Part shown: in pieces, positions 1 to 8,424 of the stretch
Numbering within the stretch: position 1 is the first letter of the stretch
Layout of the letters: the number at the start of each line of letters is the position of its first letter
Origin: Streptomyces harbinensis
Lineage (GTDB): Bacteria > Actinomycetota > Actinomycetes > Streptomycetales > Streptomycetaceae
Length of the DNA stretch: 64,000 bases
Direction: 5' to 3'
Assembly: GCF_900116145.1 (NCBI RefSeq)
Contig: NZ_FPAB01000009.1
Location: 62,001 to 126,000 of the forward strand
Program-made: the position numbers and the translations under genes
The notes under the pieces: model-generated
Seen by the model: only the letters and a program-made list of their open reading frames with translations
What the model was told of the DNA's origin: nothing
Databases searched by the model: none

Positions 1-685
1 CCATGGGCAGGACGACCGACCAGTAGATCCGGAAGACGCCGGCGCCGTCGATCCGGGCGGCCTCCTCGACCTCCCGGGGCACGGATTCGAAGAACTGCTT
101 CATGATGAAGATGCCGGCCGCGTCCACCAGGAGCGGGATCACCATGCCCGCGTAGGTGTCGAACATGCCGAAGGTGGACAGCACCAGGAACTTGGGGATC
201 AGCAGCACCACGCCGGGCACGGCCATCACGGCGAGCAGCAGGACGAACAGCAGTCTGCGGCCGGGGAAGCGGAGCCGGGCCAGCGCGTAGCCGGCCATCG
301 AGTCGAACAGCACCCGGCCGGCCGTGACCAGCACGGTGACCAGGGCGGAGTTGCCCAGCCAGCGCAGGAACGGCACCGTCTCGTGGGATTCGGCGATCCC
401 GAACAGCCGCTGGTAGGCGGCGGCGGTGGGGGTGCCGGGCCACAGGGCCAGCGGGTTGGCGGCGGCGTCCGGGTCGGTCTTGAAGCTGGTGGCCAGCTGG
501 ATGACGAACGGCAGGACGTACAGCGAGGCCAGCGCGATGATCAGGGTGTAGCCGGCGATCCGCCAGGGCAGCCGGGTGCGGCCGAGGACGGGGCGTTCGG
601 CGGCACGGGCGCGGCGCGGGCGGCGGGTGGTGCGCGGGGGGCGCGGGGCCCGGGTGTCCGGTTCGACCGGGGTGGTCGGGGTCAT
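1..685 (-). CDS. Carbohydrate ABC transporter permease, MalG-type (3' end outside window)
   Basis: Inner-membrane permease of a CUT1 sugar importer, pairing with the MalF-type permease encoded just upstream. 228 codons are visible; the family is usually 270-300 residues, so the C-terminus lies beyond the left edge. A basic, Arg/Pro-rich N-terminal tail precedes the first hydrophobic helix. The cytoplasmic EAA loop that docks the ATPase is visible near the window edge as EVEEAARIDGAGVFRIYWSV. The ATG at 685 overlaps the stop of the upstream permease as ATGA, so the two are translationally coupled. No ATPase is encoded nearby; Streptomyces CUT1 systems commonly share the MsiK ATPase, which is inference here. 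Confidence 0.93.
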   Translation of the reverse strand, partial: MTPTTPVEPDTRAPRPPRTTRRPRRARAAERPVLGRTRLPWRIAGYTLIIALASLYVLPFVIQLATSFKTDPDAAANPLALWPGTPTAAAYQRLFGIAESHETVPFLRWLGNSALVTVLVTAGRVLFDSMAGYALARLRFPGRRLLFVLLLAVMAVPGVVLLIPKFLVLSTFGMFDTYAGMVIPLLVDAAGIFIMKQFFESVPREVEEAARIDGAGVFRIYWSVVLPM

Positions 686-1731
686 CTGCGCCTCCCTTGG
701 CGGGGGTTGCGTTCGCGCAGCAGCCAGCGCTGGGCGCCGGTGCACGCGAGGACGATCGCGAAGAGGATGAAGGCGATGGCCGCCCCCTGTCCGTAGTCGG
801 CGTTCTTGAACGCGGACTGGTAGGACATGAACGCCGGGGTGAGGGTGGTGTTCCCGGGGGCTCCCTGGCCCATGACGTACACCATGTCGAAGACCTGCCA
901 GCTGCCGATCAGGGCGAGGGTGAGCACCAGGAAGAGCACCGGGCGCAGGGCGGGCAGGGTGACGTGGCGCAGCAGTTGGCGGCGGTTGACGCCGTCGAGG
1001 GCCGCGGCTTCCTCCAGTTCGCGGGGGATGTCCTGGAGCGCGGCCAGGAAGATGAGCATGAAGGTGCCGGAGGTGGTCCAGGTGGCCAGCAGGATCATGG
1101 TGGACATGGCCACCGAGGGTCCGGAGAGCCATTCGAACCAGGACAGGCCCATGAAGCCGTGGTCGGTGAGGAAGCCGGAGGGGTGGTTGGGGTCGGCCAG
1201 GCCGAGGTTGCCGAGGGTGACCCAGACGATGCCGCGCGGGTCGGCGAACCAGTTGGGGCCCTTGACGCCGATCCAGGAGAGCAGGCTGTTGACGGCGCCG
1301 CTGCCCTGGAAGAGGAAGAGGAAGATGGTGGAGACGGCGATGGTGCTGGTGACCGAGGGGAAGTAGAAGGTGGTGCGCAGCAGGGAACGGCCGCGCAGCA
1401 TCCGCTGGTTGACGATCATGGCCAGGGTGAGGCCGAGGCCGGTGGAGAGCGGGACGAACAGCAGGACGTAGTAGGCGTTGTTGCGCAGCGAGGTGGCGAA
1501 CAGGGTGCGGTCCAGGCCGTCCTCGGTGAGCAGACCGCGGTAGTTGTCCAGGCCGACGAAGGTGGCCTGGCCGCCGGTGAAGGGGTTGGACTGGCCGTTC
1601 CAGTCGAGCAGGCTCACCCACAGCGCCATGACGATGGGCAGGGCCAGGAACAGCCCGAGGACAAGGACCGAGGGGCTGACGAACAGCCAGCCCCAGGGTC
1701 CCTGCCGGCCGCGCAGTGCGGGCTTGTGCAT
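682..1731 (-). CDS. Carbohydrate ABC transporter permease, MalF-type
   Basis: Second membrane subunit of the CUT1 sugar importer, 349 aa, near the normal family length. It has a short basic N-terminus, multiple hydrophobic helices and the EAA motif around residues 236-255 (ELEEAAALDGVNRRQLLRHV). The start at 1731 overlaps the upstream binding-protein stop by one base (TGATG) and its own stop overlaps the next start (ATGA), so the three transport genes are tightly coupled. Substrate cannot be read from the sequence. The neighbouring LacI regulator and divergent debranching-like enzyme favour a gluco-oligosaccharide, which is inference. Confidence 0.95.
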   Translation of the reverse strand: MHKPALRGRQGPWGWLFVSPSVLVLGLFLALPIVMALWVSLLDWNGQSNPFTGGQATFVGLDNYRGLLTEDGLDRTLFATSLRNNAYYVLLFVPLSTGLGLTLAMIVNQRMLRGRSLLRTTFYFPSVTSTIAVSTIFLFLFQGSGAVNSLLSWIGVKGPNWFADPRGIVWVTLGNLGLADPNHPSGFLTDHGFMGLSWFEWLSGPSVAMSTMILLATWTTSGTFMLIFLAALQDIPRELEEAAALDGVNRRQLLRHVTLPALRPVLFLVLTLALIGSWQVFDMVYVMGQGAPGNTTLTPAFMSYQSAFKNADYGQGAAIAFILFAIVLACTGAQRWLLRERNPRQGRRR

Positions 1732-2978
1732 CAGTTGCCCGCTCCCAGGGCCGCCTCACCGTAGCTCTGGAGGTCCGCGAGGATCCTGGCCGGGTCGGCG
1801 GTCCGCAGGGATTCCAGGTCGGTGTTGAACTGGCCCACGACGCGGTCGAAGCCGCCCACGGTCACCGGGCCCTGGACGCCGTCGCCGCTGGCGCCCCAGG
1901 CTTCGGTGCCGGGGTGTTCGGCGAGGTAGTCGGCGGCGGCGGACTCCCGGGAGGGGACGGCGCCGAACGCGTTGCCCATGGCGATCTGCTGGTCGGGGCG
2001 GGTGAGGAAGTCGACGAGTTCGACGGCGGCGTCGCGGTGGGCGCTCTGCTGGGCGACACCCCAGCAGTTGGTGAAGGCGAGGGTGCCGGGTCCGGCCGGG
2101 CCCTCGGGCAGCGGCAGCACGGTGTAGTCGATGCCGGGGAAGTCGGTCTCCAGCGCACCGGCCAGCCAGCTGCCCTCGATGGTCATGGCGGCGGTGCCCT
2201 TGCCGAAGGCTTCGCCGGCCCAGCCGGCGTCGACCTCGGTGGCGAACTTCCAGGTGCCCTCCTGGAGCATGCCCTGGACGAATTCCAGGGCCTGGAGGTT
2301 CTCGGGGCTGTCGGCGGTCATGGTGGTCTGGGCGGGGTCGGTGATCCAGCCGCCGGCCTGCCTCATGAAGGCGCCGAGCCGCTGGTACTCGCTGCTGGTG
2401 ACCAGGCCGGTCACCGAGCCGTCGGTGAGTTCGCCGGCCACCCGCCGCAGGTCGTCCCAGGTGGCGGGGTAGTCGTCCGGGGTGAGTCCGGCTTGCTCCC
2501 ACAGGTCGTCGTTGATGACCAGGCCGAGCGAGGAGGTGTCCTTGGGAACGCAGACCAACTGGTCGTCGTAGGTGAAGGACTGGCGCAGCGTCGCGGAGAA
2601 GTCCTCGACGTCGGTGATGTGCTCGCCGTAGGGGTAGAGGGAGCCGCCGGAGGCGTAGTTGGCGAACTGGTGGGTCTCGACGTAGAAGACGTCGGGCGGG
2701 TTGTTGCCGGCGAATGCCTGACCGAGCTGCTGGTTGAGGTCCGAGGCGACCTGGACGTCGACGGTGTTGCCGGACTCCTCCTCGTAGGCGCTCGCGGCGG
2801 CGCGGACGGCGGCGGTCTCGGCCTCGCCGGAGGTGCCGATGAGGACGGTCAGCTCCTGCTTCCCGCCGGTCTTCTGCTCGGTGTCGCCCCCGTCACCGAA
2901 GGAGGAGGAGCAGCCCGCGGTGGCGAGCAGGGTTATGCCGGTGGTGAGGGCGAGCAGGGTGGTGCGTCTGGGGGCCAT
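1731..2978 (-). CDS. Extracellular sugar-binding lipoprotein (family 1 SBP)
   Basis: Captures the sugar outside the cell and delivers it to the two permeases downstream. 415 aa. The N-terminus has a basic start, a hydrophobic stretch and a lipobox-like TAGC with Cys23, followed by a Ser/Gly linker; the Thr at -3 is less usual than Leu. The body has the class I fold pattern of CUT1 binding proteins, including TWDDLRRVAGEL and AAMTIEGSW. An AGAG-type ribosome site precedes the ATG at 2978. The LacI-type regulator gene ends 67 bp upstream on the same strand, so regulator and transporter may be co-transcribed or the transporter may have its own promoter in that gap. Confidence 0.93.
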   Translation of the reverse strand: MAPRRTTLLALTTGITLLATAGCSSSFGDGGDTEQKTGGKQELTVLIGTSGEAETAAVRAAASAYEEESGNTVDVQVASDLNQQLGQAFAGNNPPDVFYVETHQFANYASGGSLYPYGEHITDVEDFSATLRQSFTYDDQLVCVPKDTSSLGLVINDDLWEQAGLTPDDYPATWDDLRRVAGELTDGSVTGLVTSSEYQRLGAFMRQAGGWITDPAQTTMTADSPENLQALEFVQGMLQEGTWKFATEVDAGWAGEAFGKGTAAMTIEGSWLAGALETDFPGIDYTVLPLPEGPAGPGTLAFTNCWGVAQQSAHRDAAVELVDFLTRPDQQIAMGNAFGAVPSRESAAADYLAEHPGTEAWGASGDGVQGPVTVGGFDRVVGQFNTDLESLRTADPARILADLQSYGEAALGAGN

Positions 2979-3045
2979 GGCTCTCTCCGTTGAGGTGCGG
3001 CTCGATCGTAGAAAAGGTCCGATGAATCGGGAAGAGTCGGATATG

Positions 3046-4107
3046 TCACATGAGGGGGCGGGGCGGGGCGCTGGATTCGCGGACCGCCAGCCGGGGTTCG
3101 AGCAGGATGTGCTCGGGTTCCCGGTCCGGCTCGGCGATCCTGGCCAGCAGCAGCCGGACGCACTCGGCGCCGATCACGTCCATCGGCTGGGCGAGGGTGG
3201 TCAGCCCCGGTGAGACGAGGGCGGCGGCCGGTGAGTCGTCGAAGCCGGTCACGGCCACGTCGTCGCCGGGGGTGAGGCCGCGTTCGCGCAGCGCCCGGTA
3301 GGCGCCCATGGCGAGGGTGTCGGAGGCGCACACGATGGCGTCGGCCCCGGTGTCCAGCAGCCGCAGGGCGACGGTGCGCGCGGCGTCCACGTCGTCCACG
3401 CTCTCGGCGCGCAGTCCCCGCACCGGCAGTCCGTGCCGGCGCAGCGCCGCCTTCCAGCCCTCGGCGCGGTCGTCACCGGCACCGGAACCGCGCGGCCAGC
3501 CGAGGAAGGCGACTTTGCGGTGCCCGCGCTCGGCGAGGTGGTCCACGGCCCGACCGATGCCGGCGGCGCCGTCCACATCGACCCAGTCGCCGATCTGCTT
3601 GTCGGACCACATGCGGCCGAAGGCGGTGAAGGGGATGTGGTGCTTGGCCAGCCACGCCTGGCGGCGGTCGCCGCGGTCGGTGTCGCTGAGGACGAAGCCG
3701 TCCACGCTGTAGTCGTCGACGAGTTCCTGGTACGGGGCGAGCAGCCGGGATCCGGCCGGGACGGCGAACAGCAGGATGCGGTGCCCGGCCTCCTCGGCGG
3801 TGTGGGTGAGGGCGTGCAGAAAGCGGTCCATGACCGGGGTGGTGCGGTCCACGTCCACCGACTGCACGCCGTAGCCGATCAGCCGGCTGGAGCGGGTGCG
3901 CAGGGTCTGGGCGGCGCGGTGCGGGCGGTAGCCCATGGCGTCGATGGCGGCGCGCACCCGCTCCAGCGTCTCGGGGCGCAGCAGTTCGGGGGCGTTGATC
4001 GCGTTGGAGACGGTCTGCGGGGACACCCCGGCCCGGCGGGCGACCATGGCGAGCGTGACACCTCCCGCCTTGCCCGACGACGACCGGCTGGTGGGCGTAC
4101 GCGCCAT
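3046..4107 (-). CDS. LacI-family transcriptional regulator
   Basis: Sugar-responsive repressor, 353 aa from the ATG at 4107. That start follows a strong AGGAGG site; a longer reading frame exists upstream but would run through the operator region. The N-terminal LacI helix-turn-helix and hinge are clear at about residues 18-72 (VTLAMVARRAGVSPQTVSNAIN, then MGYRPHRAAQTLRT), followed by a periplasmic-binding-protein-like effector domain. It is divergent from the debranching-like gene and lies upstream of the importer genes on the same strand. Two matching palindromes lie in the 122-bp divergent promoter and are its probable operators. Confidence 0.94.
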   Translation of the reverse strand: MARTPTSRSSSGKAGGVTLAMVARRAGVSPQTVSNAINAPELLRPETLERVRAAIDAMGYRPHRAAQTLRTRSSRLIGYGVQSVDVDRTTPVMDRFLHALTHTAEEAGHRILLFAVPAGSRLLAPYQELVDDYSVDGFVLSDTDRGDRRQAWLAKHHIPFTAFGRMWSDKQIGDWVDVDGAAGIGRAVDHLAERGHRKVAFLGWPRGSGAGDDRAEGWKAALRRHGLPVRGLRAESVDDVDAARTVALRLLDTGADAIVCASDTLAMGAYRALRERGLTPGDDVAVTGFDDSPAAALVSPGLTTLAQPMDVIGAECVRLLLARIAEPDREPEHILLEPRLAVRESSAPPRPLM

Positions 4108-4138
4108 CGCTGCCTCCTGAGCACCGCACGTGGATGGA

Positions 4139-4151
4139 TTGGAGCGATCCA
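4139..4151. promoter_or_regulatory. Probable LacI operator 1 in the divergent promoter
   Basis: TTGGAGCGATCCA, a near-palindrome with a central CG as in LacI-family operators. It lies 32 bp ahead of the LacI regulator start, so binding would also give autoregulation. It matches the second site at 4189-4202. Confidence 0.6.
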
Positions 4152-4188
4152 CAAGGATTGCCGCAGCTGTGAACTGCATCTACATTTC

Positions 4189-4202
4189 TTGGAACGCTCC
4201 AA
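4189..4202. promoter_or_regulatory. Probable LacI operator 2 in the divergent promoter
   Basis: TTGGAACGCTCCAA, a palindrome with one mismatched pair and the central CG. Its centre is 50 bp from that of operator 1, about five helical turns, which would place both sites on the same face of the DNA. It lies 28 bp before the debranching-like gene start. Confidence 0.62.
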
Positions 4203-4229
4203 TGACTGAGAAGATTGGTATCCCCGCTG

Positions 4230-6329
4230 ATGAGTGTCAAGTCCTCGGCGATAACGAACGAGCCGCAGGCCGACCCCGCCGCCGTGCCGGGCATGCAGCC
4301 CTTTCTGCACGACGCCTGCGTCACGCTGTACGCGCCGAGCTTCGCCGTCTCCCGCCCCGACGGGCAGCTGCGGCGAGGCGTGGACGGCTTCTACCACAGT
4401 GACCGCCGGGCGCTGGCCCGGCTGGAGGTAGCGGTGGAGGGCGTGCCACTGGCCCCGGTCGGCGGTGGCCCGGAGGGCGCCGACACCGCCCGGTTCCGGT
4501 CCGTGCTGCGCGGCGTGGCCCAGGCGACGGCCGACCCGGCCGTCACCCTGGAGCGGCTGCGCTCGCTGACGGCGGGCGAACTCACCGAGTCCTTCGAGAT
4601 CGCCAACCACGGCGCCACCCCGGCCCTGGTCCGGGTGCTGATCACCGCCGGCACCGATCTCGCGCCGATGGACCGGGTGAAGTCCGGGGCCGTGACCGCC
4701 CCGGTGGCGCCTGAGGTCACCGGCGCGGGACTGGTGTGGCGCGGCGAGGGAGGCACCGTGACCCTGACCGCCGCCCCCGCCCCGGACGCGATCGGCGCGG
4801 ACGGGGTGCTGCGCTACGAGGTGGCGCTGGGCCCCGGACAGCGGTGGGACGCGGAAGTGGTGTGCGTCGCGGGCGAGGACACACCGCCGCCATTCACCGC
4901 GCCGCGCCCGGGCACCGTGGCGTGGCCGGTGCCCGAGGTGCGCAGCGCGGACCGGGCGCTGGACGCCTGGGTGGCGCAGTCGGACGCCGATCTGCGGCGG
5001 CTGCTGCTGAGCGATCCGCTGGCGCCCGAGGATGTGTTCGTGGCCGCCGGGGCGCCGTGGTTCGCCACGCTGTTCGGCCGGGACTCGCTGTGGGCGGCGC
5101 GGATGCTGCTGCCGCTGGGCACGGACCTGGCGGCGAGCACGCTGCGGGTGCTGGCCCGCCGGCAGGGCACGGTCACCGACGCGCGGACCCAGGAGCAGCC
5201 GGGGAAGATCCTGCACGAGGTGCGGCGCGAGGCGCTCACCGTGGAGGAGGGCGTGGTGCTGCCGCCGGTGTACTACGGCACGGTGGACGCCACCCCGCTG
5301 TGGGTGACACTGCTGCACGACGCCTGGCGCTGGGGGCTGGCCGAGGAGCGGGTGGCGGCGCTGCTGCCGCACGCCGAGGCGGCGCTGGCCTGGATGCGCG
5401 ACCACGGCGACGCGGACGGCGACGGGTTCCTGGAGTACATCGACTCCACCGGCAGCGGGCTGGCGAACCAGGGCTGGAAGGACTCCGGCGACTCCATCCG
5501 CTTCCGCGACGGGCGGCAGGCCACCGCGCCGATCGCGCTCTCCGAGGTGCAGGGTTACGCGTACGAGGCGGCGATGGGCGGCGCCGCGCTGCTGCGGGCC
5601 TTCGGGCGGCCGGGCGCGGACGGCTGGGAGGAGTGGGCGCAGCGGCTGAAGTCGCGGTTCCGGGAGCGGTTCTGGGTGTCGGACGCGCGCGGGGCGTATC
5701 CGGCGATCGCGCTGGACGGCGACAAGCGGCCGGTGGACTCGGTGACCTCGCAGTTCGGGCATCTGCTGGGCACCGGGCTGCTGGACGCGGAGGAGAGCGC
5801 GCTGCTGGCGGCCCGGCTGGGCGGTGCCGAGCTGGACTCCGGGTTCGGGCTGCGGACCTACAGCTCTGCGATGGGCGGGTTCAATCCGCTGGGCTACCAC
5901 GTGGGGTCGGTGTGGCCGCACGACACGGCGATCGCCGTGCACGGGCTGACCCGGGCCGGGTTCCCGGCCGAGGCGAGCGCGCTGGCGGCGGGCCTGGTAC
6001 GGGCGGCGGACGCCTTCGACGCGCGGCTGCCGGAGCTGTTCGCGGGCTGGGGCAGCGAGGTGAGCGCGCGTCCGCTCCCCTACCCGGCCTCCTGCCGGCC
6101 GCAGGCGTGGGCGGCGGCATCCTCGGTGCAGGTGCTGGCCTCGGTGCTGGGGATCACGGCGGACGTGCCGGGCGGCACGGTGACGGTGGTGCCGCGGGTG
6201 GGTGAGCGGTTCCGGCCGCTGCGGGCGGCGGGGCTGCGGATCGCGGGCGCGCCGCTGGAGATCGCGGTGGACGCCGACGGCGGGACGCGGGTGCGCGCGC
6301 CGGAGGGGATCGAGGTGCGGCGCGGCTGA
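4230..6329 (+). CDS. Glycogen debranching-type glycosidase (amylo-alpha-1,6-glucosidase-like)
   Basis: Predicted cytoplasmic (alpha/alpha)6-barrel glycosidase with an N-terminal glycogen-debranching domain, 699 aa from the ATG at 4230. An in-frame TTG at 4215 is possible but has little ribosome-site support. The first 200 residues resemble the bacterial GDE N-terminal module (GVDGFYHSDRRALARLEV). The barrel follows from about residue 250, with LFGRDSLWAARM, NQGWKDSGDSIRF and YHVGSVWPHDTAIAVHG. These motifs are shared with amylo-1,6-glucosidases and related trehalase-like enzymes, so the exact bond cleaved is uncertain. It is divergent from the LacI gene and has both predicted operators in its promoter, which suggests it processes the sugar imported by the adjacent ABC system. 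Confidence 0.85.
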   Translation: MSVKSSAITNEPQADPAAVPGMQPFLHDACVTLYAPSFAVSRPDGQLRRGVDGFYHSDRRALARLEVAVEGVPLAPVGGGPEGADTARFRSVLRGVAQATADPAVTLERLRSLTAGELTESFEIANHGATPALVRVLITAGTDLAPMDRVKSGAVTAPVAPEVTGAGLVWRGEGGTVTLTAAPAPDAIGADGVLRYEVALGPGQRWDAEVVCVAGEDTPPPFTAPRPGTVAWPVPEVRSADRALDAWVAQSDADLRRLLLSDPLAPEDVFVAAGAPWFATLFGRDSLWAARMLLPLGTDLAASTLRVLARRQGTVTDARTQEQPGKILHEVRREALTVEEGVVLPPVYYGTVDATPLWVTLLHDAWRWGLAEERVAALLPHAEAALAWMRDHGDADGDGFLEYIDSTGSGLANQGWKDSGDSIRFRDGRQATAPIALSEVQGYAYEAAMGGAALLRAFGRPGADGWEEWAQRLKSRFRERFWVSDARGAYPAIALDGDKRPVDSVTSQFGHLLGTGLLDAEESALLAARLGGAELDSGFGLRTYSSAMGGFNPLGYHVGSVWPHDTAIAVHGLTRAGFPAEASALAAGLVRAADAFDARLPELFAGWGSEVSARPLPYPASCRPQAWAAASSVQVLASVLGITADVPGGTVTVVPRVGERFRPLRAAGLRIAGAPLEIAVDADGGTRVRAPEGIEVRRG

Positions 6330-6337
6330 ACCGGCCG

Positions 6338-6381
6338 CCGCGCACCGGGCCGTACTGCGGGAATGCGGGCCCGGTGCGCGG
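6338..6381. terminator. Bidirectional stem-loop terminator
   Basis: A perfect 14-bp inverted repeat (6338-6351 pairing with 6368-6381) with a 16-nt loop lies between two convergent genes. There is no U-tract, as is usual in Streptomyces. Confidence 0.65.
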
Positions 6382-6389
6382 GGCGCGGG

Positions 6390-8294
6390 TCAGTGCGCGG
6401 TGTCGCTGTGCCACACGGTGTCGCCGTCCGCGGTGCGGATGGAGACATCGCCGTCGGTGCCGACGACGAGGGTGGCACCGGGGTGGCCGCCGGTGCCCAG
6501 GCTCCACAGGACGTCACCGGTGGGGCCGTTGAGGACCAGGTCGCCGTCCTCGGTGAAGGTGCCGCCGGCGACGGCCGGGTTGGTGTTGTCCGAGACCCAC
6601 AGCTGCTGCTCGTTCTCGTCGCGGACGGTGTAGTTGTTGCCCTCCAGGCGGAAGCGGGCCTTGTGGGAGCTGATCACCTCGAAGCGGCGCAGCGCGGTGC
6701 CGCCGGCCACCACCTGGTCGCTGGGCGGGTCGCCGCCGATGGGCACCTCACCCTCGGCCAGCCGGCGCAGCGCGGTGAGGGAGGGGGTGAAGGCGTAGAC
6801 GGCGCCCTCGGTGCGCACGAAGCGCTCGAAGCGCAGCGGGCACACCGCCGTCTCGCCGGTCCGGGAGGGGAAGGAGACATCGGTGTCGCGGCCGATGAGC
6901 GGGTCGCGGCCGACCACGTCGCGGCGGTCGGGGAAGTTCTCGGCGTCCACCCAGCTGGCCTGGACGAATTCGTACTGGGCGACGAGGTCGGACTGGTAAC
7001 AGATGAAGACCAGGCCGCGCGGGGCGTCGGCGCGCTGGGCCGGGGTGCCCTGCGGGTCGTAGGGGCGGCCGTAGGGGATGCTGCGGCGGATCAGCCGGCG
7101 GCCGTCCAGCATGCCCTTCTCCTCGACGATCGGGCCGCCGTCGCGGCGCGGCTTGAGCCCGTCGCGGGGGTTGGTCTTGCGCAGGTGGGAGAAGAGCGGG
7201 GTGACGCGGCCCTCCAGGTCGTCGGCGAAGCTGACGTCGTTGTCGCTGTCGGCGCACGGCGGGGTGGGCACGTCGGTGTCGGGGCACTTGGCGACCGGTG
7301 CGCCGGAGGGCCAGCGGCCGATGAGCCGGGAGGCGAGCCACTCCTTGGTGGCCTCCTCGGGGACGGCTTCGTGCTCCTTGAGGACCTCCAGGTTCTGTTC
7401 GATCTGTCCCCACCAGCCGGGCACGTCCTGGGCGAGGCGGCGCACCACCTGGAAGGAGCCGTTGCGCATCCAGCCGGGGAGCCCGGCCGGCCAGCGGTGG
7501 TCCGGGGGCATGCCGACGACGAACTCGCCGGGGGTGATCAGCCGGGTGCCCGGCTTGGTGCGGTGGTAGTCGGGGCGCTCGGGGTCCTCTTCGTCGAAGT
7601 CCCGCACGCCGGGCTGGCTGATGCCGTCCTTGAAGCCGAAGTGCTCGGTGCCCCGCAGGTGGTCCTTGAGGGTGTTGCCCTCCTGTTCGAAAACGACGGC
7701 GACGTGCTGGGCGGCCATCCAGGCGCGTTCCTCCTCCAGGGCGGCCTGGAGGTCGGCGTGCCGGTCGGCGGCGAGGGTGAGCACGAGATGGACGGGGTGC
7801 TGGTGCTCGCCGCCGAACAGCCAGTGCTCGGGGTCGCTGTCGTCGAGGTCGCCGACGATCTCCTTGCGCGAGGCGGCGCCCTGCGCGAAGGCTTCCTGGG
7901 TGGTGCCGCGCGGGATGTCGCTGAACGGGGCGCCGCCGAGCAGTTCGGTGAGGCCGGCGTAGGTGAAGGCGACGCCGCGCCACACCGCCGTGAGGTCGGC
8001 CGGGTCCTCGCCGGCGGCGTAGCGGCGGGCGCGGCTGAAGTCGGCGTTGAAGGCGGCCACGTCCCGGGTGGTGGCGATGCGCTCGTGGAGCCTGCGCAGC
8101 CAGATCCTCGCGCGTCGCCGGTCCTTGAACTTCGCGAGGATCAGCTGGACGTGGTCCTTCTTGAAGCCGGCGAGCACGTCGCCCTGGATGTCGGTGGACA
8201 GCCGCAGCGGCAGCGTGGGCTGGGCGGCGGCGCTCTGTCCGGGGATGTCGGCCGTGGCGGGGGTACGGGTGGGGCGGGTGGACGAGTGGACCAT
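6390..8294 (-). CDS. Dyp-type heme peroxidase with C-terminal bulb-lectin-like domain
   Basis: 634 aa. The N-terminal ~540 residues are a dye-decolorizing peroxidase using H2O2 to oxidise bulky aromatic substrates. The distal GFKDG motif (residues 220-224, Asp223) and the proximal heme-ligand region HLRKTNPRD (His370) are present. The last ~90 residues do not belong to the peroxidase fold. They show repeated GDLVL, GDVLWS, GDVSI and GDTVWHSDT strands typical of bulb-type (mannose-binding) lectin beta-prisms. No Sec or Tat signal is evident at the N-terminus (MVHSSTRPTRT), so location is unclear. The gene is monocistronic, with a GGAGAG site just ahead of the ATG at 8294. Peroxidase assignment is secure; the lectin call rests on motif pattern. 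Confidence 0.92.
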   Translation of the reverse strand: MVHSSTRPTRTPATADIPGQSAAAQPTLPLRLSTDIQGDVLAGFKKDHVQLILAKFKDRRRARIWLRRLHERIATTRDVAAFNADFSRARRYAAGEDPADLTAVWRGVAFTYAGLTELLGGAPFSDIPRGTTQEAFAQGAASRKEIVGDLDDSDPEHWLFGGEHQHPVHLVLTLAADRHADLQAALEEERAWMAAQHVAVVFEQEGNTLKDHLRGTEHFGFKDGISQPGVRDFDEEDPERPDYHRTKPGTRLITPGEFVVGMPPDHRWPAGLPGWMRNGSFQVVRRLAQDVPGWWGQIEQNLEVLKEHEAVPEEATKEWLASRLIGRWPSGAPVAKCPDTDVPTPPCADSDNDVSFADDLEGRVTPLFSHLRKTNPRDGLKPRRDGGPIVEEKGMLDGRRLIRRSIPYGRPYDPQGTPAQRADAPRGLVFICYQSDLVAQYEFVQASWVDAENFPDRRDVVGRDPLIGRDTDVSFPSRTGETAVCPLRFERFVRTEGAVYAFTPSLTALRRLAEGEVPIGGDPPSDQVVAGGTALRRFEVISSHKARFRLEGNNYTVRDENEQQLWVSDNTNPAVAGGTFTEDGDLVLNGPTGDVLWSLGTGGHPGATLVVGTDGDVSIRTADGDTVWHSDTAH

Positions 8295-8424
8295 CGACTC
8301 TCCGGGGATGGACGGATCCGACGCGTCGGAGTGGATTCCGGGCGTGCGCCAGCGAACTTATCCATCCGGTGCTTCTTCTGAGTGGTTTTGCGCCGTGTGT
8401 CCACTCGTCCGTGGGAATGACGCG

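Noticed and set aside
697..1764. Plus-strand frame antisense to the MalF-type permease
   Set aside because: Glu/Gly/Asp-rich shadow of a membrane protein gene with no domain content.
3879..5942. A 687-residue minus-strand frame across the LacI/debranching promoter
   Set aside because: It runs through the operator region and antisense to the debranching gene; composition is Arg/His/Pro shadow coding.
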